The notes beneath the pieces are model-generated. The model did not search any database. It had not been told where the DNA came from and saw only the letters and a program-made list of their open reading frames with translations. This document shows positions 6,135 to 14,082 of a stretch of DNA of 14,082 nt, in pieces; position 1 is the stretch's first letter; each line of letters begins with the position of its first letter. The translations under genes and the position numbers were made by a program. Source of the DNA: an uncultured Clostridium sp. (GTDB taxonomy: Bacteria > Bacillota > Clostridia > Peptostreptococcales > Peptostreptococcaceae); the NCBI GenBank assembly GCA_937944945.1, contig CALEBD010000026.1, positions 1-14,082 of the forward strand, written 5' to 3'.

Positions 6135-8861
6135 ATGGGTTTTTTAGATAACTTATTCAACATGGCAGACAAAAGAGAACTAAAAGGGTTTGAAAAAATA
6201 GCTGATCAAATAGATGCTATGGAACCAAAATTCGAAGCCATGACTAATAAAGAATTAAAAAGTATGACAAATACTTTTAAAGACAGATTAGCAAAAGGCG
6301 AAACTTTAGACGACATACTACCAGAAGCTTTTGCTACCGTTAGAGAAGCTTCAAAAAGAGTTTTAGGTATGAGACACTACAAAGTACAACTTATCGGGGG
6401 GATGGTTTTACATCAAGGTAGAATAGCTGAAATGAAAACAGGTGAAGGTAAAACATTAGTTGCAACAGCGCCTGTATATCTTAACGCTCTTGAAGGTAAA
6501 GGTGTCCACGTTGTTACAGTAAATGATTACTTAGCAAAACGTGATAAAGAGGAAATGGGAAAAGTTTACGAATTCTTAGGACTTACTGTAGGGGTTATAG
6601 TTCACGGACAAAGTCCAGAAGAAAGAAGAAAACAATATGAATGCGATATAACATACGGAACAAACAACGAGTACGGATTTGATTACCTAAAAGATAATAT
6701 GGTAATTCACAAAGAACAAAGAGTTCAAAGAGAATTAAACTATGCTATCGTCGATGAGGTCGATTCTATATTAATAGACGAAGCTAGAACACCACTTATA
6801 ATATCTGGACCTGGGGATAAATCTACGCATTTATACACAGATGCTAATACATTCGTATTAACATTAAAAAGACCAAGTAAAACACAACAAGAAAAAACAG
6901 AAGAAGAAAAAGAACTTCCATCAGATGGAGATTATGAAATAGATGAAAAACAAAAAGCAGTTTCATTAAGTGAATCTGGTATTAAAAAGGCAGAACTTTA
7001 CTTCAACGTTGAGAATATAACAGATGTTGAACATACTGAATTATTCCACCACATCAACCAAGCGCTTAAAGCACACGCTATAATGAAAAAAGACGTAGAC
7101 TACGTTTCTAAAGATGGCGAAATAGTTATAGTTGACGAATTTACAGGTCGTCTAATGTTTGGTAGAAGATATTCAGAAGGTTTACATCAAGCTATAGAAG
7201 CAAAAGAAGGTTTACACGTACAAAGAGAATCAAAAACTCTTGCTACAATAACATTCCAAAACTTCTTTAGAATGTATTCAAAACTTGCAGGTATGACAGG
7301 TACAGCTAAAACAGAAGAAGAAGAATTTAAATCAATCTACAAAATGGACGTTGTACAAATACCAACAAATAAACCAATTTTAAGACAAGACTTACCTGAT
7401 GTAGTTTATAAAAACGAAAGAGGTAAATTCAACGCTGTAGCAGAAGATATACTTGAAAGACATGCTAAAAACCAACCAGTACTAGTTGGTACAGTTTCAA
7501 TAGAAAAATCAGAATTACTTTCTCAAATACTTAAGAGAAAAGGTATAAAACACGAAGTATTAAATGCTAAAAACCATGAAAAAGAAGCTGAGATAATAGC
7601 ACAAGCAGGTAGACTTGGAGCAGTTACTATAGCTACAAACATGGCTGGTCGTGGTACTGACATCGTGCTTGGTGGTAACCCATTATTCTTAACTAAAAAA
7701 GAATTAAAGAAACATGGATTTACTGATGATTCAATCAAGAGAGTTGATACTAGTATAGATGCTGAAGAATTAGCAGAAAACGAAGATTTAGCAAAAGCTA
7801 AAGAAACTTTCGACTCACTATATCACCAATTTAAAGACCAAGCTGCTAAAGAACAAGAAGCTGTTAAAGAAGCAGGTGGACTTGCTATAATCGGTACTGA
7901 AAGACATGAATCTAGAAGAATCGATAACCAGTTAAGAGGACGTTCTGGACGTCAAGGTGACCCAGGTTCATCAAGATTCTATATAGGACTTGATGATGAT
8001 CTTATGAGATTATTCGGTAGCGAAAGAATACAAGGTGTTGTTGAAAGAATAGGTTTAGAAGAAGATATGCCTATCGAACACAAAATGTTAACTAAATCAA
8101 TTGAAAATGCACAAAAGAAAGTCGAAGGTAGAAACTTCGGTATAAGAAAACATGTACTTCAATATGATGATGTTATGAATAAACAAAGACAAGTTATATA
8201 TGCTGAAAGAAGTAGCGTTCTTGAAGGAGAAGATATACACGAATATATCCAATCTATGATAAAAGACAGAATAGGTGCTGCTGTTGAAGCATATACAGAA
8301 GATAAAAAAGTAGATTACACAGAATTAAAACACTACCTATATACTTCATTTATGCCAGCTGAAAGTTTAGAAGTTGAAGGACTAGAAACTTTACAAGGTG
8401 AAGAATTAATCGAAAAAATCTACGAAATAGCACTTGCTATATACAAAGAAAAAGAAGAAGTTATAACACCAGAAAGAATGAGAGAAATAGAAAGAATCAT
8501 ACTTTTACAATGTGTTGATAGTCACTGGATTGACCACATAGATGCTATGGATCAATTACGTCAAGGTATAGGACTTCGTGCTTTAGGTCAACAAGACCCA
8601 GTAATAGCATACAAACTAGAAGGATTCAATATGTTTGACGAAATGGTTGACCAAATAAGACAAGATACAGTTAGATACTTATTCGGAATAACTATAGAAA
8701 AACAACCAACTGAAAGAAAACAAATAGTTGATGTTGATACAATAGAAGCTCCAACTGATGAACCTAAACAACCAGTTGTTAAGGAAACAAAAGTAGGAAG
8801 AAATGACCTTTGCCCATGTGGAAGTGGTAAGAAATATAAAAACTGCTGTGGCAAAAACTAG
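6135..8861 (+). CDS. secA: Preprotein translocase ATPase SecA
   Basis: A 908-residue motor ATPase that drives secretory proteins through SecYEG. It starts with the SecA N-terminal helix (MGFLDNLFNMADKRELKGFE). Walker A is MKTGEGKTLVA with GEGKT at 103-107; Walker B is VDEVDSILIDEA with DEVD at 207-210. The peptide cross-linking domain, the second motor domain (ATNMAGRGTDIVLGGN and ERHESRRIDNQLRGRSGRQG), the helical scaffold (GRNFGIRKHVLQYDDVMNKQ) and the wing follow in order. The C-terminal zinc finger (NDLCPCGSGKKYKNCC, Cys893, 895, 904, 905) binds SecB-like partners or phospholipid. The length and intact tail mark it as the housekeeping SecA1 rather than accessory SecA2. The ribosome binding site is GAGGAGA (6117-6123). 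The secA stop overlaps the prfB ribosome binding site, so the two are co-transcribed. Confidence 0.98.
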   Translation: MGFLDNLFNMADKRELKGFEKIADQIDAMEPKFEAMTNKELKSMTNTFKDRLAKGETLDDILPEAFATVREASKRVLGMRHYKVQLIGGMVLHQGRIAEMKTGEGKTLVATAPVYLNALEGKGVHVVTVNDYLAKRDKEEMGKVYEFLGLTVGVIVHGQSPEERRKQYECDITYGTNNEYGFDYLKDNMVIHKEQRVQRELNYAIVDEVDSILIDEARTPLIISGPGDKSTHLYTDANTFVLTLKRPSKTQQEKTEEEKELPSDGDYEIDEKQKAVSLSESGIKKAELYFNVENITDVEHTELFHHINQALKAHAIMKKDVDYVSKDGEIVIVDEFTGRLMFGRRYSEGLHQAIEAKEGLHVQRESKTLATITFQNFFRMYSKLAGMTGTAKTEEEEFKSIYKMDVVQIPTNKPILRQDLPDVVYKNERGKFNAVAEDILERHAKNQPVLVGTVSIEKSELLSQILKRKGIKHEVLNAKNHEKEAEIIAQAGRLGAVTIATNMAGRGTDIVLGGNPLFLTKKELKKHGFTDDSIKRVDTSIDAEELAENEDLAKAKETFDSLYHQFKDQAAKEQEAVKEAGGLAIIGTERHESRRIDNQLRGRSGRQGDPGSSRFYIGLDDDLMRLFGSERIQGVVERIGLEEDMPIEHKMLTKSIENAQKKVEGRNFGIRKHVLQYDDVMNKQRQVIYAERSSVLEGEDIHEYIQSMIKDRIGAAVEAYTEDKKVDYTELKHYLYTSFMPAESLEVEGLETLQGEELIEKIYEIALAIYKEKEEVITPERMREIERIILLQCVDSHWIDHIDAMDQLRQGIGLRALGQQDPVIAYKLEGFNMFDEMVDQIRQDTVRYLFGITIEKQPTERKQIVDVDTIEAPTDEPKQPVVKETKVGRNDLCPCGSGKKYKNCCGKN

Positions 8862-8870
8862 GAGGATCTA

Positions 8871-9984
8871 ATGCTAAGAGAATTAGATTATAGACAGTCA
8901 GTTGAGACAATGTCTAAAGATTTAAAAGAATTGGGTGTTTCCCTTTGACATCGCTTCAAAGAAAGCACAAATTCAAAAATACGAAGAAGAAATAAATAAA
9001 CAAGATTTTTGGGATGATAACGAAAGAGCCCAAAAAATTCTTCAACAAAACAGCGATTTAAAAAACATAATCTCTGAATATGAAGAGTTAAACTCTAACT
9101 TAGAAGACATAGAAGTTTTAATAGAACTTGGTCTTGAGGAAGAGGATGAGTCGATTGAACGTGACATCGAAAAATCTATAAAAACACTTGAAGATAAAAT
9201 AGATGAAGTTAAAATAAAAACTTTATTAAATGGAAAATACGATGCCAATAATGCTGTTTTATCTATAAATGCTGGAACTGGTGGATTAGATGCACAAGAT
9301 TGTGCACAGATGATACTTAGAATGTACCTTAGATGGGCTGACCAAAATAACTTCAAAGTCAAAACATTAGACATGATAAGTGACCCAGAGGCAGGGATAA
9401 AAAGTGTTACGCTACTGATTCAAGGAACAAATGCTTACGGGTATCTAAAAAGTGAAAAAGGCGTTCATAGAATCGTCAGAATATCACCTTTTGATGCATC
9501 AGGAAAAAGACATACATCTTTCGTTTCAGTAGATGTTACGCCAGAGCTTGATGACAAGATTGATGTTGAGATAAATCCTAATGATTTAAAAATCGACACA
9601 TATAGATCATCTGGAGCTGGAGGACAGCACGTAAACAAAACTGATTCTGCGGTTAGAATAACTCATATTCCAACAGGAATTGTTGTTCAATGCCAAAATG
9701 AACGTTCACAATTTGCCAATAAAGACACTGCAATGAAGATGTTAAAAGGTAAATTGATTCATTTAAAAGAATTAGAAAACAAAGAAAGAATTGAGGACAT
9801 CCAGGGTAAATATTCACAAATAACATGGGGGAGCCAAATAAGGTCCTATGTATTCCAACCTTATAAATTAGTGAAGGACCACAGAACTAATGCGGAGATT
9901 GGAAACGTGGATAGCGTAATGGATGGAAATATCAATTTATTCATAAATGAATATTTAAAAATGAATAAAATGAAAAATCAATAA
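8871..9984 (+). CDS. prfB: Peptide chain release factor 2 with programmed +1 frameshift
   Basis: RF2 reads UAA and UGA. Translation starts at ATG 8871, 5 bases after AGGAGG (8860-8865) that overlaps the secA stop. The zero frame ends after 25 codons at CTT-TGA (8943-8948). Slipping +1 past base 8946 gives GAC and the rest of the protein, joining 8871-8945 to 8947-9984 for 370 residues. CTTTGAC is the classic RF2 autoregulatory shift site: low RF2 stalls at UGA and favours the shift. The stimulatory element upstream is only GGGTG (8933-8937), weaker and further off than the E. coli one. In full-length numbering the tripeptide anticodon SPF is at 205-207 and the catalytic GGQ at 250-252 (SSGAGGQHVNKTDSAVRITH), the same positions as in E. 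coli RF2. A frame opening at GTG 8935 is not the real start. Confidence 0.96.
8933..8949 (+). promoter_or_regulatory. RF2 programmed frameshift site
   Basis: It contains GGGTG (8933-8937), a short gap, CTT (8943-8945), in-frame TGA (8946-8948) and C at 8949, the poor stop context seen in RF2 genes. The slippery CTT and TGAC are canonical. The Shine-Dalgarno-like element is reduced and ends 5 bases before CTT, compared with 3 in E. coli. Confidence 0.92.
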
Positions 9985-9992
9985 AAAATAAT

Positions 9993-10030
9993 ACAGGGGG
10001 GCTACAAATACACGTGGCTCCCTGTTTTTT
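9993..10030 (+). terminator. Intrinsic terminator of the secA-prfB operon
   Basis: ACAGGGGG (9993-10000) pairs with CTCCCTGT (10018-10025) with one G-U pair. After a single bulged G the stem continues as CTAC/GTGG (10002-10005 with 10014-10017). The loop is about 8 bases and TTTTTT (10025-10030) follows. The T-run directly abuts the tex ribosome binding site (10031). Confidence 0.88.
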
Positions 10031-10046
10031 AAAGGAGTTGTTTGGG

Positions 10047-12188
10047 TTGGATATATATAACATTTTAGAAAAAGAGTTTAAGATTAAAAGGGAGTATATA
10101 GATAACACTATAAAACTAATTGATGAAGGAAATACAATCCCTTTCATTGCAAGATATAGAAAAGAAATGACAGGCGAGATGAGCGATGTCACTTTAAGAC
10201 AGTTAAACGAAAGACTTACTTATCTTAGAAATTTAGAAAGCAGAAAAGAAGATGTAACTAGAATAATAGATGAGCAAGGAAAATTAACTGAAGAACTAAA
10301 AACTAATATAGCAAAAGCAAAAACACTTCAAGAAGTTGAAGATATTTATGCTCCTTATAAACAAAAGAAAAGAACAAGAGCAACAATAGCTAAGGAAAAA
10401 GGATTAGAACCTTTAGCTCAATCTCTATTAAAACAAGATATAGCTGATATAAATATGGAGGCCTCTAATTATATAAACACAGAAAAAGGTGTAGAAAATG
10501 TTGAAGATGCACTTAAAGGAGCTTTAGACATAATCGCTGAAGTTGTGTCTGATGATGCAGAAATAAGAAAATACATAAGAAAATTAGCTATAGACCATGG
10601 TATTGTCGTAACTCAAAATACAACTGACGAAAAATCAGTTTATGACATGTACTATGATTATAGTGAGCCAGTTAGAACAATGGCATCACATAGAGTTCTT
10701 GCAATAAATAGAGGAGAAAAGGAAAACTTCTTAAAAGTTAAGTTAGAAATAGATAACGATAAAGTATTAAATTATATAGAAAATAAATACATAAATAAAA
10801 ACAATTCAAAAAATAAGACAGAAATTCTATCAGCTATCGAGGATTCATACAAAAGACTTATTTTCCCTTCTATAGAAAGAGAGATAAGAGCTTATTTAAC
10901 AGAAAATGCACAAGAGAGAGCAATCAGTGTATTTGGTGAAAATATAAAAAATCTACTATTACAACCACCGCTAAAAGGCAAGGTAGTTATGGGATTTGAC
11001 CCTGGTTATGTAAATGGATGTAAAATAGCTGTTGTAGATAGAAATGGTAAATTCCTTGATCAATCAATAGTATATCCACATAAACCACAGGCAAAAATGG
11101 AATCAGCTAAAAAGAAAGTTGTAGATTTAGTCAAAAAATATGACATAGATGTAATAGCAATCGGTAATGGTACTGCATCTAGAGAGTCTGAAAAAATGAT
11201 AGCTGATTTAATAAAAGAAGAAAACTTAAATACTCAATATGTAATTGTTAGTGAGGCTGGAGCATCAATATACTCTGCATCAGAATTGGCAGCAGAAGAA
11301 CATCCAGACATCAATGTATCTATAAGAGGTGCAATTTCAATAGGTAGAAGACTTCAAGACCCACTTGCAGAACTTGTAAAAATAGAGCCACAAAATATAG
11401 GTGTTGGACAATATCAACACGACCTAAATAAAAAGAGACTTACAGAAGTTTTAGATGGAGTTGTTGAGGACTCTGTTAATAGTGTTGGTGTTGATTTAAA
11501 TACAGCATCTTATTCATTACTTGAACATGTTTCTGGAATAAGCAAAACAGTGGCAAAAAATATAGTTACATATAGAGAAGAAAATGGAGCATTTACATCA
11601 AGAGCCCAACTTAAAAAAGTTAAAAGACTTGGACCAAGTGCATTTGTTCAATGTGCTGGATTTATGAGAATTGCTGATGGTAAAAATCCACTAGATAATA
11701 CTGGTGTCCATCCTGAAAGTTACGATGTTTGTAAAAAGATGATAGAGATGTTAGGTTATACTATGGATGATATCGAAAGCAAAAATATTGATGATATAGA
11801 CGATAGAGTTAAAAATATAGGTCTAAAAGAAATAAGCAAAAAATTAGAAGTAGGAGAGCCTACTTTAAAAGATATAATTTTAGAAATTAAGAAACCAGGT
11901 CGTGATCCTAGAGATGAAGGTATGAAACCTATATTAAGAACAGATGTATTAAAAATTGAAGATATACAAGAAGGCATGGTGCTTAAAGGTACTGTCAGAA
12001 ATGTCGTTGATTTTGGTGCATTTGTCGATATAGGAATTAAAAACGACGGACTTGTTCACAAATCACAAATGAGCAATAAATTTGTAAAAGATCCAATGGA
12101 AGTAGTATCTGTTGGTGATGTTGTAGATGTTAAAGTTATAGGAATAGATTTAGATAAGGGACGCGTTTCATTATCTATGAAACTGTAA
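10047..12188 (+). CDS. tex: Tex-family S1 RNA-binding protein (transcription accessory protein)
   Basis: A 713-residue nucleic-acid-binding protein of the Tex/YhgF family, homologous to eukaryotic Spt6, implicated in transcription and RNA metabolism; the precise bacterial role is unsettled. The N-terminal helical region has the hallmark IDEGNTIPFIARYRKEMTGE and AKTLQEVEDIYAPYKQKKRT. A YqgF/RNase-H-like domain begins near residue 314 (MGFDPGYVNGCKIAVVDRNG, FDPG at 317-320). Tandem helix-hairpin-helix motifs follow (LNTASYSLLEHVSGISKTVA, RAQLKKVKRLGPSAFVQCAG). An S1 domain fills the last ~75 residues (IQEGMVLKGTVRNVVDFGAF, VSLSMKL). TTG 10047 is chosen because AAAGGAG (10031-10037) lies 9 bases ahead and the protein then starts like its family; the frame extends to GTG 10014, but that lies inside the preceding terminator. 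Confidence 0.94.
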   Translation: MDIYNILEKEFKIKREYIDNTIKLIDEGNTIPFIARYRKEMTGEMSDVTLRQLNERLTYLRNLESRKEDVTRIIDEQGKLTEELKTNIAKAKTLQEVEDIYAPYKQKKRTRATIAKEKGLEPLAQSLLKQDIADINMEASNYINTEKGVENVEDALKGALDIIAEVVSDDAEIRKYIRKLAIDHGIVVTQNTTDEKSVYDMYYDYSEPVRTMASHRVLAINRGEKENFLKVKLEIDNDKVLNYIENKYINKNNSKNKTEILSAIEDSYKRLIFPSIEREIRAYLTENAQERAISVFGENIKNLLLQPPLKGKVVMGFDPGYVNGCKIAVVDRNGKFLDQSIVYPHKPQAKMESAKKKVVDLVKKYDIDVIAIGNGTASRESEKMIADLIKEENLNTQYVIVSEAGASIYSASELAAEEHPDINVSIRGAISIGRRLQDPLAELVKIEPQNIGVGQYQHDLNKKRLTEVLDGVVEDSVNSVGVDLNTASYSLLEHVSGISKTVAKNIVTYREENGAFTSRAQLKKVKRLGPSAFVQCAGFMRIADGKNPLDNTGVHPESYDVCKKMIEMLGYTMDDIESKNIDDIDDRVKNIGLKEISKKLEVGEPTLKDIILEIKKPGRDPRDEGMKPILRTDVLKIEDIQEGMVLKGTVRNVVDFGAFVDIGIKNDGLVHKSQMSNKFVKDPMEVVSVGDVVDVKVIGIDLDKGRVSLSMKL

Positions 12189-12210
12189 TTATAAAATCTG
12201 TGTAATTAGA

Positions 12211-12250
12211 AAATCCGCTTTCGCATATTAAAATGCGGATGCGGATTTTT
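12211..12250 (+). terminator. Intrinsic terminator after tex
   Basis: AAATCCGC (12211-12218) pairs with GCGGATTT (12241-12248). An inner stem CGCAT/ATGCG (12222-12226 with 12233-12237) closes a 6-base loop, and the 3-base gap between the stems can partly pair. A five-T run (12246-12250) closes it. It lies 22 bases after the tex stop. Confidence 0.88.
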
Positions 12251-12381
12251 GTTATACTATTTATGTTGTACATCTTGTTTTAGAATCATTTATATGTTAA
12301 CTTAGAAACACGATATTTAAAAAATAAACAACAAATAACTTGAGATAGATTATAAAAATATAATAAAATTGGAGGCATATA

Positions 12382-13647
12382 GTGTTACTTATAAAAAATG
12401 GAACAGTAAATACAATTACTAAAGGAATACAGAAAATAGGAATATTAATAAAAGATAAAAAAATAGTAGCAATGGGGGAAAAACTAAATTCATTAAGCAC
12501 AGAGTTTGTACTTGATGGTGAAGTTATAGGAAGAGAAGATGACTACGAAGAGCTTAACAAGGAACTGAGAGCTAATGGTGAGTTTGATTTTGACCCAAAT
12601 ACGGATACATTAGAAATAATAGATGCACAAGGGCAATTCATCTATCCAGGGTTTATCGATGCACACACTCATTTAGGTCTTTGGGAAGACGGAATGGGAG
12701 TAGAAGGTGCTGATGGAAACGAAGAAACTGACCCTATAACACCACACTTAAATGTAATCGACGGAATAAATCCAATGGATAGAACATTTAAAGAGGCGTA
12801 TGAAGGTGGAATAACAGCAGTTTGCACAACTCCTGGAAGTGCAAATGTTATGGGTGGACAAGCAGCTGCAATCAAAACTTTTGGTAGAAGAATAGACAAA
12901 ATGATAATCAAAAATCCAGTTGCATCAAAAGTTGCATTTGGTGAAAATCCAAAATCATGCTACGGTTCAAATGATAATACACCACAGACAAGAATGGCGA
13001 TTGCTGCATTACTTAGAGAGAATTTAAGAAAGGCAGAAGAATATTTATTTGACTTAAAATCGGCAGAAGAAGATGAAGATATAGATAAGCCAGAATTTGA
13101 TATAAAATTAGAATCGCTTATACCTGTGTTAAAAAAGGAAATACCTTTAAAAGCACATGCACACAGAGCTGACGATATGTTCACAGCGATAAGAATTGCT
13201 CAAGAATTCGATTTAAAACTTACACTAGATCACTGCACAGAGGGGCACATGATAGTGGAAGAATTATTAGAAGAAGATTATCCACTTATAGTAGGTCCAT
13301 CTTTATCAGAAAGATCAAAAATTGAGCTTAGAAACTTAACTTTTGAAACTGCTGGGATTTTATCAAATGCAGGGAAGGATATCTGCATAATGACAGACCA
13401 TCCAGTAATTCCACTGCAATATCTACCTATATGTGCGGGATTAGCTGTTAAATACGGTATGAAACAAGAAAAAGCATTAGAGGCGATAACTATAAATCCA
13501 GCAAAAGTTTTAGGAATAGAAGACAGAGTTGGTTCTATAGAAGTTGGAAAAGATGCCGATATAGTAATTTGGGACGGAAACCCACTAGAAATCCAAAGTA
13601 ATGTTTTATACACAGTAATAGATGGAAAAGTCGTTTATAAAAGATAA
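12382..13647 (+). CDS. Metal-dependent amidohydrolase
   Basis: A 421-residue amidohydrolase-superfamily enzyme of the imidazolonepropionase-like group; such enzymes hydrolyse cyclic amides or N-acyl substrates in the cytosol. Visible are the N-terminal beta-sandwich strand (LLIKNGTVNTITKG), the metal-binding HxH after strand 1 (YPGFIDAHTHLG, His95 and His97), a second pair in KAHAHRADD (His259, His261), LDHCTEGH, and the catalytic Asp in MTDHPV (Asp339). The C-terminal sandwich return (IGSIEVGKDADIVIWDGNP with the usual Val-Gly-Lys-Asp-Ala-Asp) is present. The metal-site residues look intact. An acidic segment of about 35 residues (roughly 49-82) extends the N-terminal sandwich. GTG 12382 follows GGAGG (12371-12375) by 6 bases. 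It stands alone after the tex terminator; the substrate cannot be deduced. Confidence 0.88.
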   Translation: MLLIKNGTVNTITKGIQKIGILIKDKKIVAMGEKLNSLSTEFVLDGEVIGREDDYEELNKELRANGEFDFDPNTDTLEIIDAQGQFIYPGFIDAHTHLGLWEDGMGVEGADGNEETDPITPHLNVIDGINPMDRTFKEAYEGGITAVCTTPGSANVMGGQAAAIKTFGRRIDKMIIKNPVASKVAFGENPKSCYGSNDNTPQTRMAIAALLRENLRKAEEYLFDLKSAEEDEDIDKPEFDIKLESLIPVLKKEIPLKAHAHRADDMFTAIRIAQEFDLKLTLDHCTEGHMIVEELLEEDYPLIVGPSLSERSKIELRNLTFETAGILSNAGKDICIMTDHPVIPLQYLPICAGLAVKYGMKQEKALEAITINPAKVLGIEDRVGSIEVGKDADIVIWDGNPLEIQSNVLYTVIDGKVVYKR

Positions 13648-13720
13648 ATCAAATGTAAAATCTAAGTATTAAAAAGTAATTAGAAAGTAACTAATAAAAC
13701 ATTAAAAATAATTAATAAGA

Positions 13721-13811
13721 ATAATGTAATTAGTAAAAAGATAATATAATAATGTAATTAGTGAAAAAATAACATTAAGGAAAAATAATATTAAGGAAAC
13801 AATAACATTAA
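13721..13811. repeat. Short AT-rich tandem and direct repeats
   Basis: ATAATGTAATTAGT occurs at 13721-13734 and 13749-13762, 28 bases apart. A second motif, ATAACATTAAGGAAA, follows at 13769-13783, 13785-13799 (one change) and as a partial copy at 13802-13811, 16-17 bases apart. These lie in an AT-rich non-coding interval after the amidohydrolase. They may be slippage products. The exact 14-mer match is striking, but simple composition makes repeats easier to find here. Confidence 0.55.
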
Positions 13812-13851
13812 CTTATAATTAAAATAAATAATTATAATTTAGGGATGTGAC

Positions 13852-13914
13852 ATGATGAGAATGAAAGCTGTAAGAATTCTAATAGTGGAATCTTATAGCT
13901 TTTTTTATAAATGA
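13852..13914 (+). CDS. Possible 20-codon mini-ORF overlapping the terminator
   Basis: ATG 13852 opens 20 codons ending at TGA 13912, starting MMRMKAVRILIVES and ending SYSFFYK. AGGGAT (13841-13846) lies at a suitable distance, and TATAAT (13814-13819) lies upstream. The frame covers the whole terminator hairpin, the arrangement of a leader peptide. There is no run of one regulatory amino acid, and so short a frame could easily be accidental. Confidence 0.2.
   Translation: MMRMKAVRILIVESYSFFYK
13864..13906 (+). terminator. Intrinsic terminator in the 3' tail
   Basis: AAAGCTGTAAGA (13864-13875) pairs with TCTTATAGCTTT (13891-13902) with one G-U. Beyond a single bulged A, TTC/GAA adds three pairs, giving a 15-bp stem with an 8-base loop. 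Seven T's (13900-13906) follow. It is 217 bases after the amidohydrolase stop, so it may end that transcript or attenuate a transcript starting near 13826. Confidence 0.75.
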
Positions 13915-14082
13915 AGTTAAAAGTAAAATCTTTACAACTTGGTATAGCGTGTTTTAAATGTAAAAAAACAGATAGTTCTTTACATATAGATGTAACAAAA
14001 GAGGTGCTTTTGTGAAGGTCGTTTATGAGGTGAGGTAAAGAGAGGGGATAGAGGATAGCGGAAGGAAAGGTCGCAGAAATGC
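13915..14082 (+). other. Non-coding tail: weak promoter, twin hairpins and a purine-rich stretch
   Basis: I see no gene here. TTTACA (13931-13936) with TTAAAT (13954-13959) at 17 bp could be a promoter. Two perfect 6-bp hairpins abut exactly: TTACAT/ATGTAA (13980-13995) and CAAAAG/CTTTTG (13996-14012). From about 14013 the strand becomes purine-rich (many GAGG and GGAAGG blocks), quite unlike the AT-rich DNA before it, and runs to the window end. This could be a structured leader or small RNA cut off by the window. A loose similarity to lysine-riboswitch core motifs was noted and not accepted. Confidence 0.3.

Noticed and set aside
10014..10046. Longer start for tex at GTG 10014
   Set aside because: It lies inside the stem of the prfB terminator, and TTG 10047 has a proper ribosome binding site.
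12340..12364. Promoter for the amidohydrolase: TTGAGA with TATAAT at 12359-12364
   Set aside because: The spacer is only 13 bases, and transcription would begin at the GGAGG ribosome binding site. No better pair was found.
13996..14082. Possible lysine riboswitch: AGAGGTGC followed by GAAAGGTCGCAGAA
   Set aside because: The AGAGGTGC is taken up in a perfect CAAAAG/CTTTTG hairpin, the required complementary GCGYC before CGAAG is missing, and no AGUA segment is seen. A covariance search on a longer sequence would decide.

Overview
The window is strongly AT-rich and its gene content is that of a low-GC Firmicute, most likely an anaerobic clostridium. Protein style (long-form HPF, SecA1 with a zinc tail, frameshifted RF2, BceB/BceR/BceS-type proteins) and the linkage hpf - rmuC - secA - prfB - tex make the Peptostreptococcaceae my best guess. 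That placement is inference; no rRNA or other decisive marker is present. All genes lie on the + strand.

Region 1 (1-3602) is accessory. It opens with the 3' end of a BceB-type ABC transporter permease. A compact three-gene unit follows: a TetR-family regulator preceded by two near-identical operator palindromes, a flavodoxin-domain protein and a small four-helix membrane protein coupled to it. Directly after that unit comes what is left of a BceRS-like two-component system. The response regulator has lost the N-terminal two thirds of its receiver, including the phosphoacceptor Asp, and its DNA-binding domain runs straight into a histidine kinase that has lost its N-terminal membrane sensor. 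It looks like a deletion-derived fusion.

Region 2 (3603-3942) is a non-coding interval packed with signals: a short inverted repeat, an 18-bp palindrome, six DnaA-box-like 9-mers in about 100 bp (two fit TTATNCACA exactly), a stretch with only 5 G/C in 80 bases, and a sigma-H-type promoter matching the B. subtilis consensus exactly, pointing into hpf. The box cluster plus AT-rich stretch has the layout of a DnaA-binding or origin-like locus, with no dnaA or dnaN in the window.

Region 3 (3943-12250) is core. It holds hpf (ribosome hibernation) with a GAAA-loop terminator, rmuC, then secA and prfB as a tight operon (prfB with the RF2 programmed +1 frameshift), a strong terminator, tex (TTG start just after that terminator) and another terminator.

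Region 4 (12251-14082) holds a metal-dependent amidohydrolase, then about 435 bases without a convincing gene. That tail has short AT-rich tandem repeats, an intrinsic terminator overlapping a 20-codon mini-ORF, two abutting perfect hairpins and a purine-rich stretch cut off by the window end. The tail may be the leader of the next gene or a small RNA; I could not assign it.
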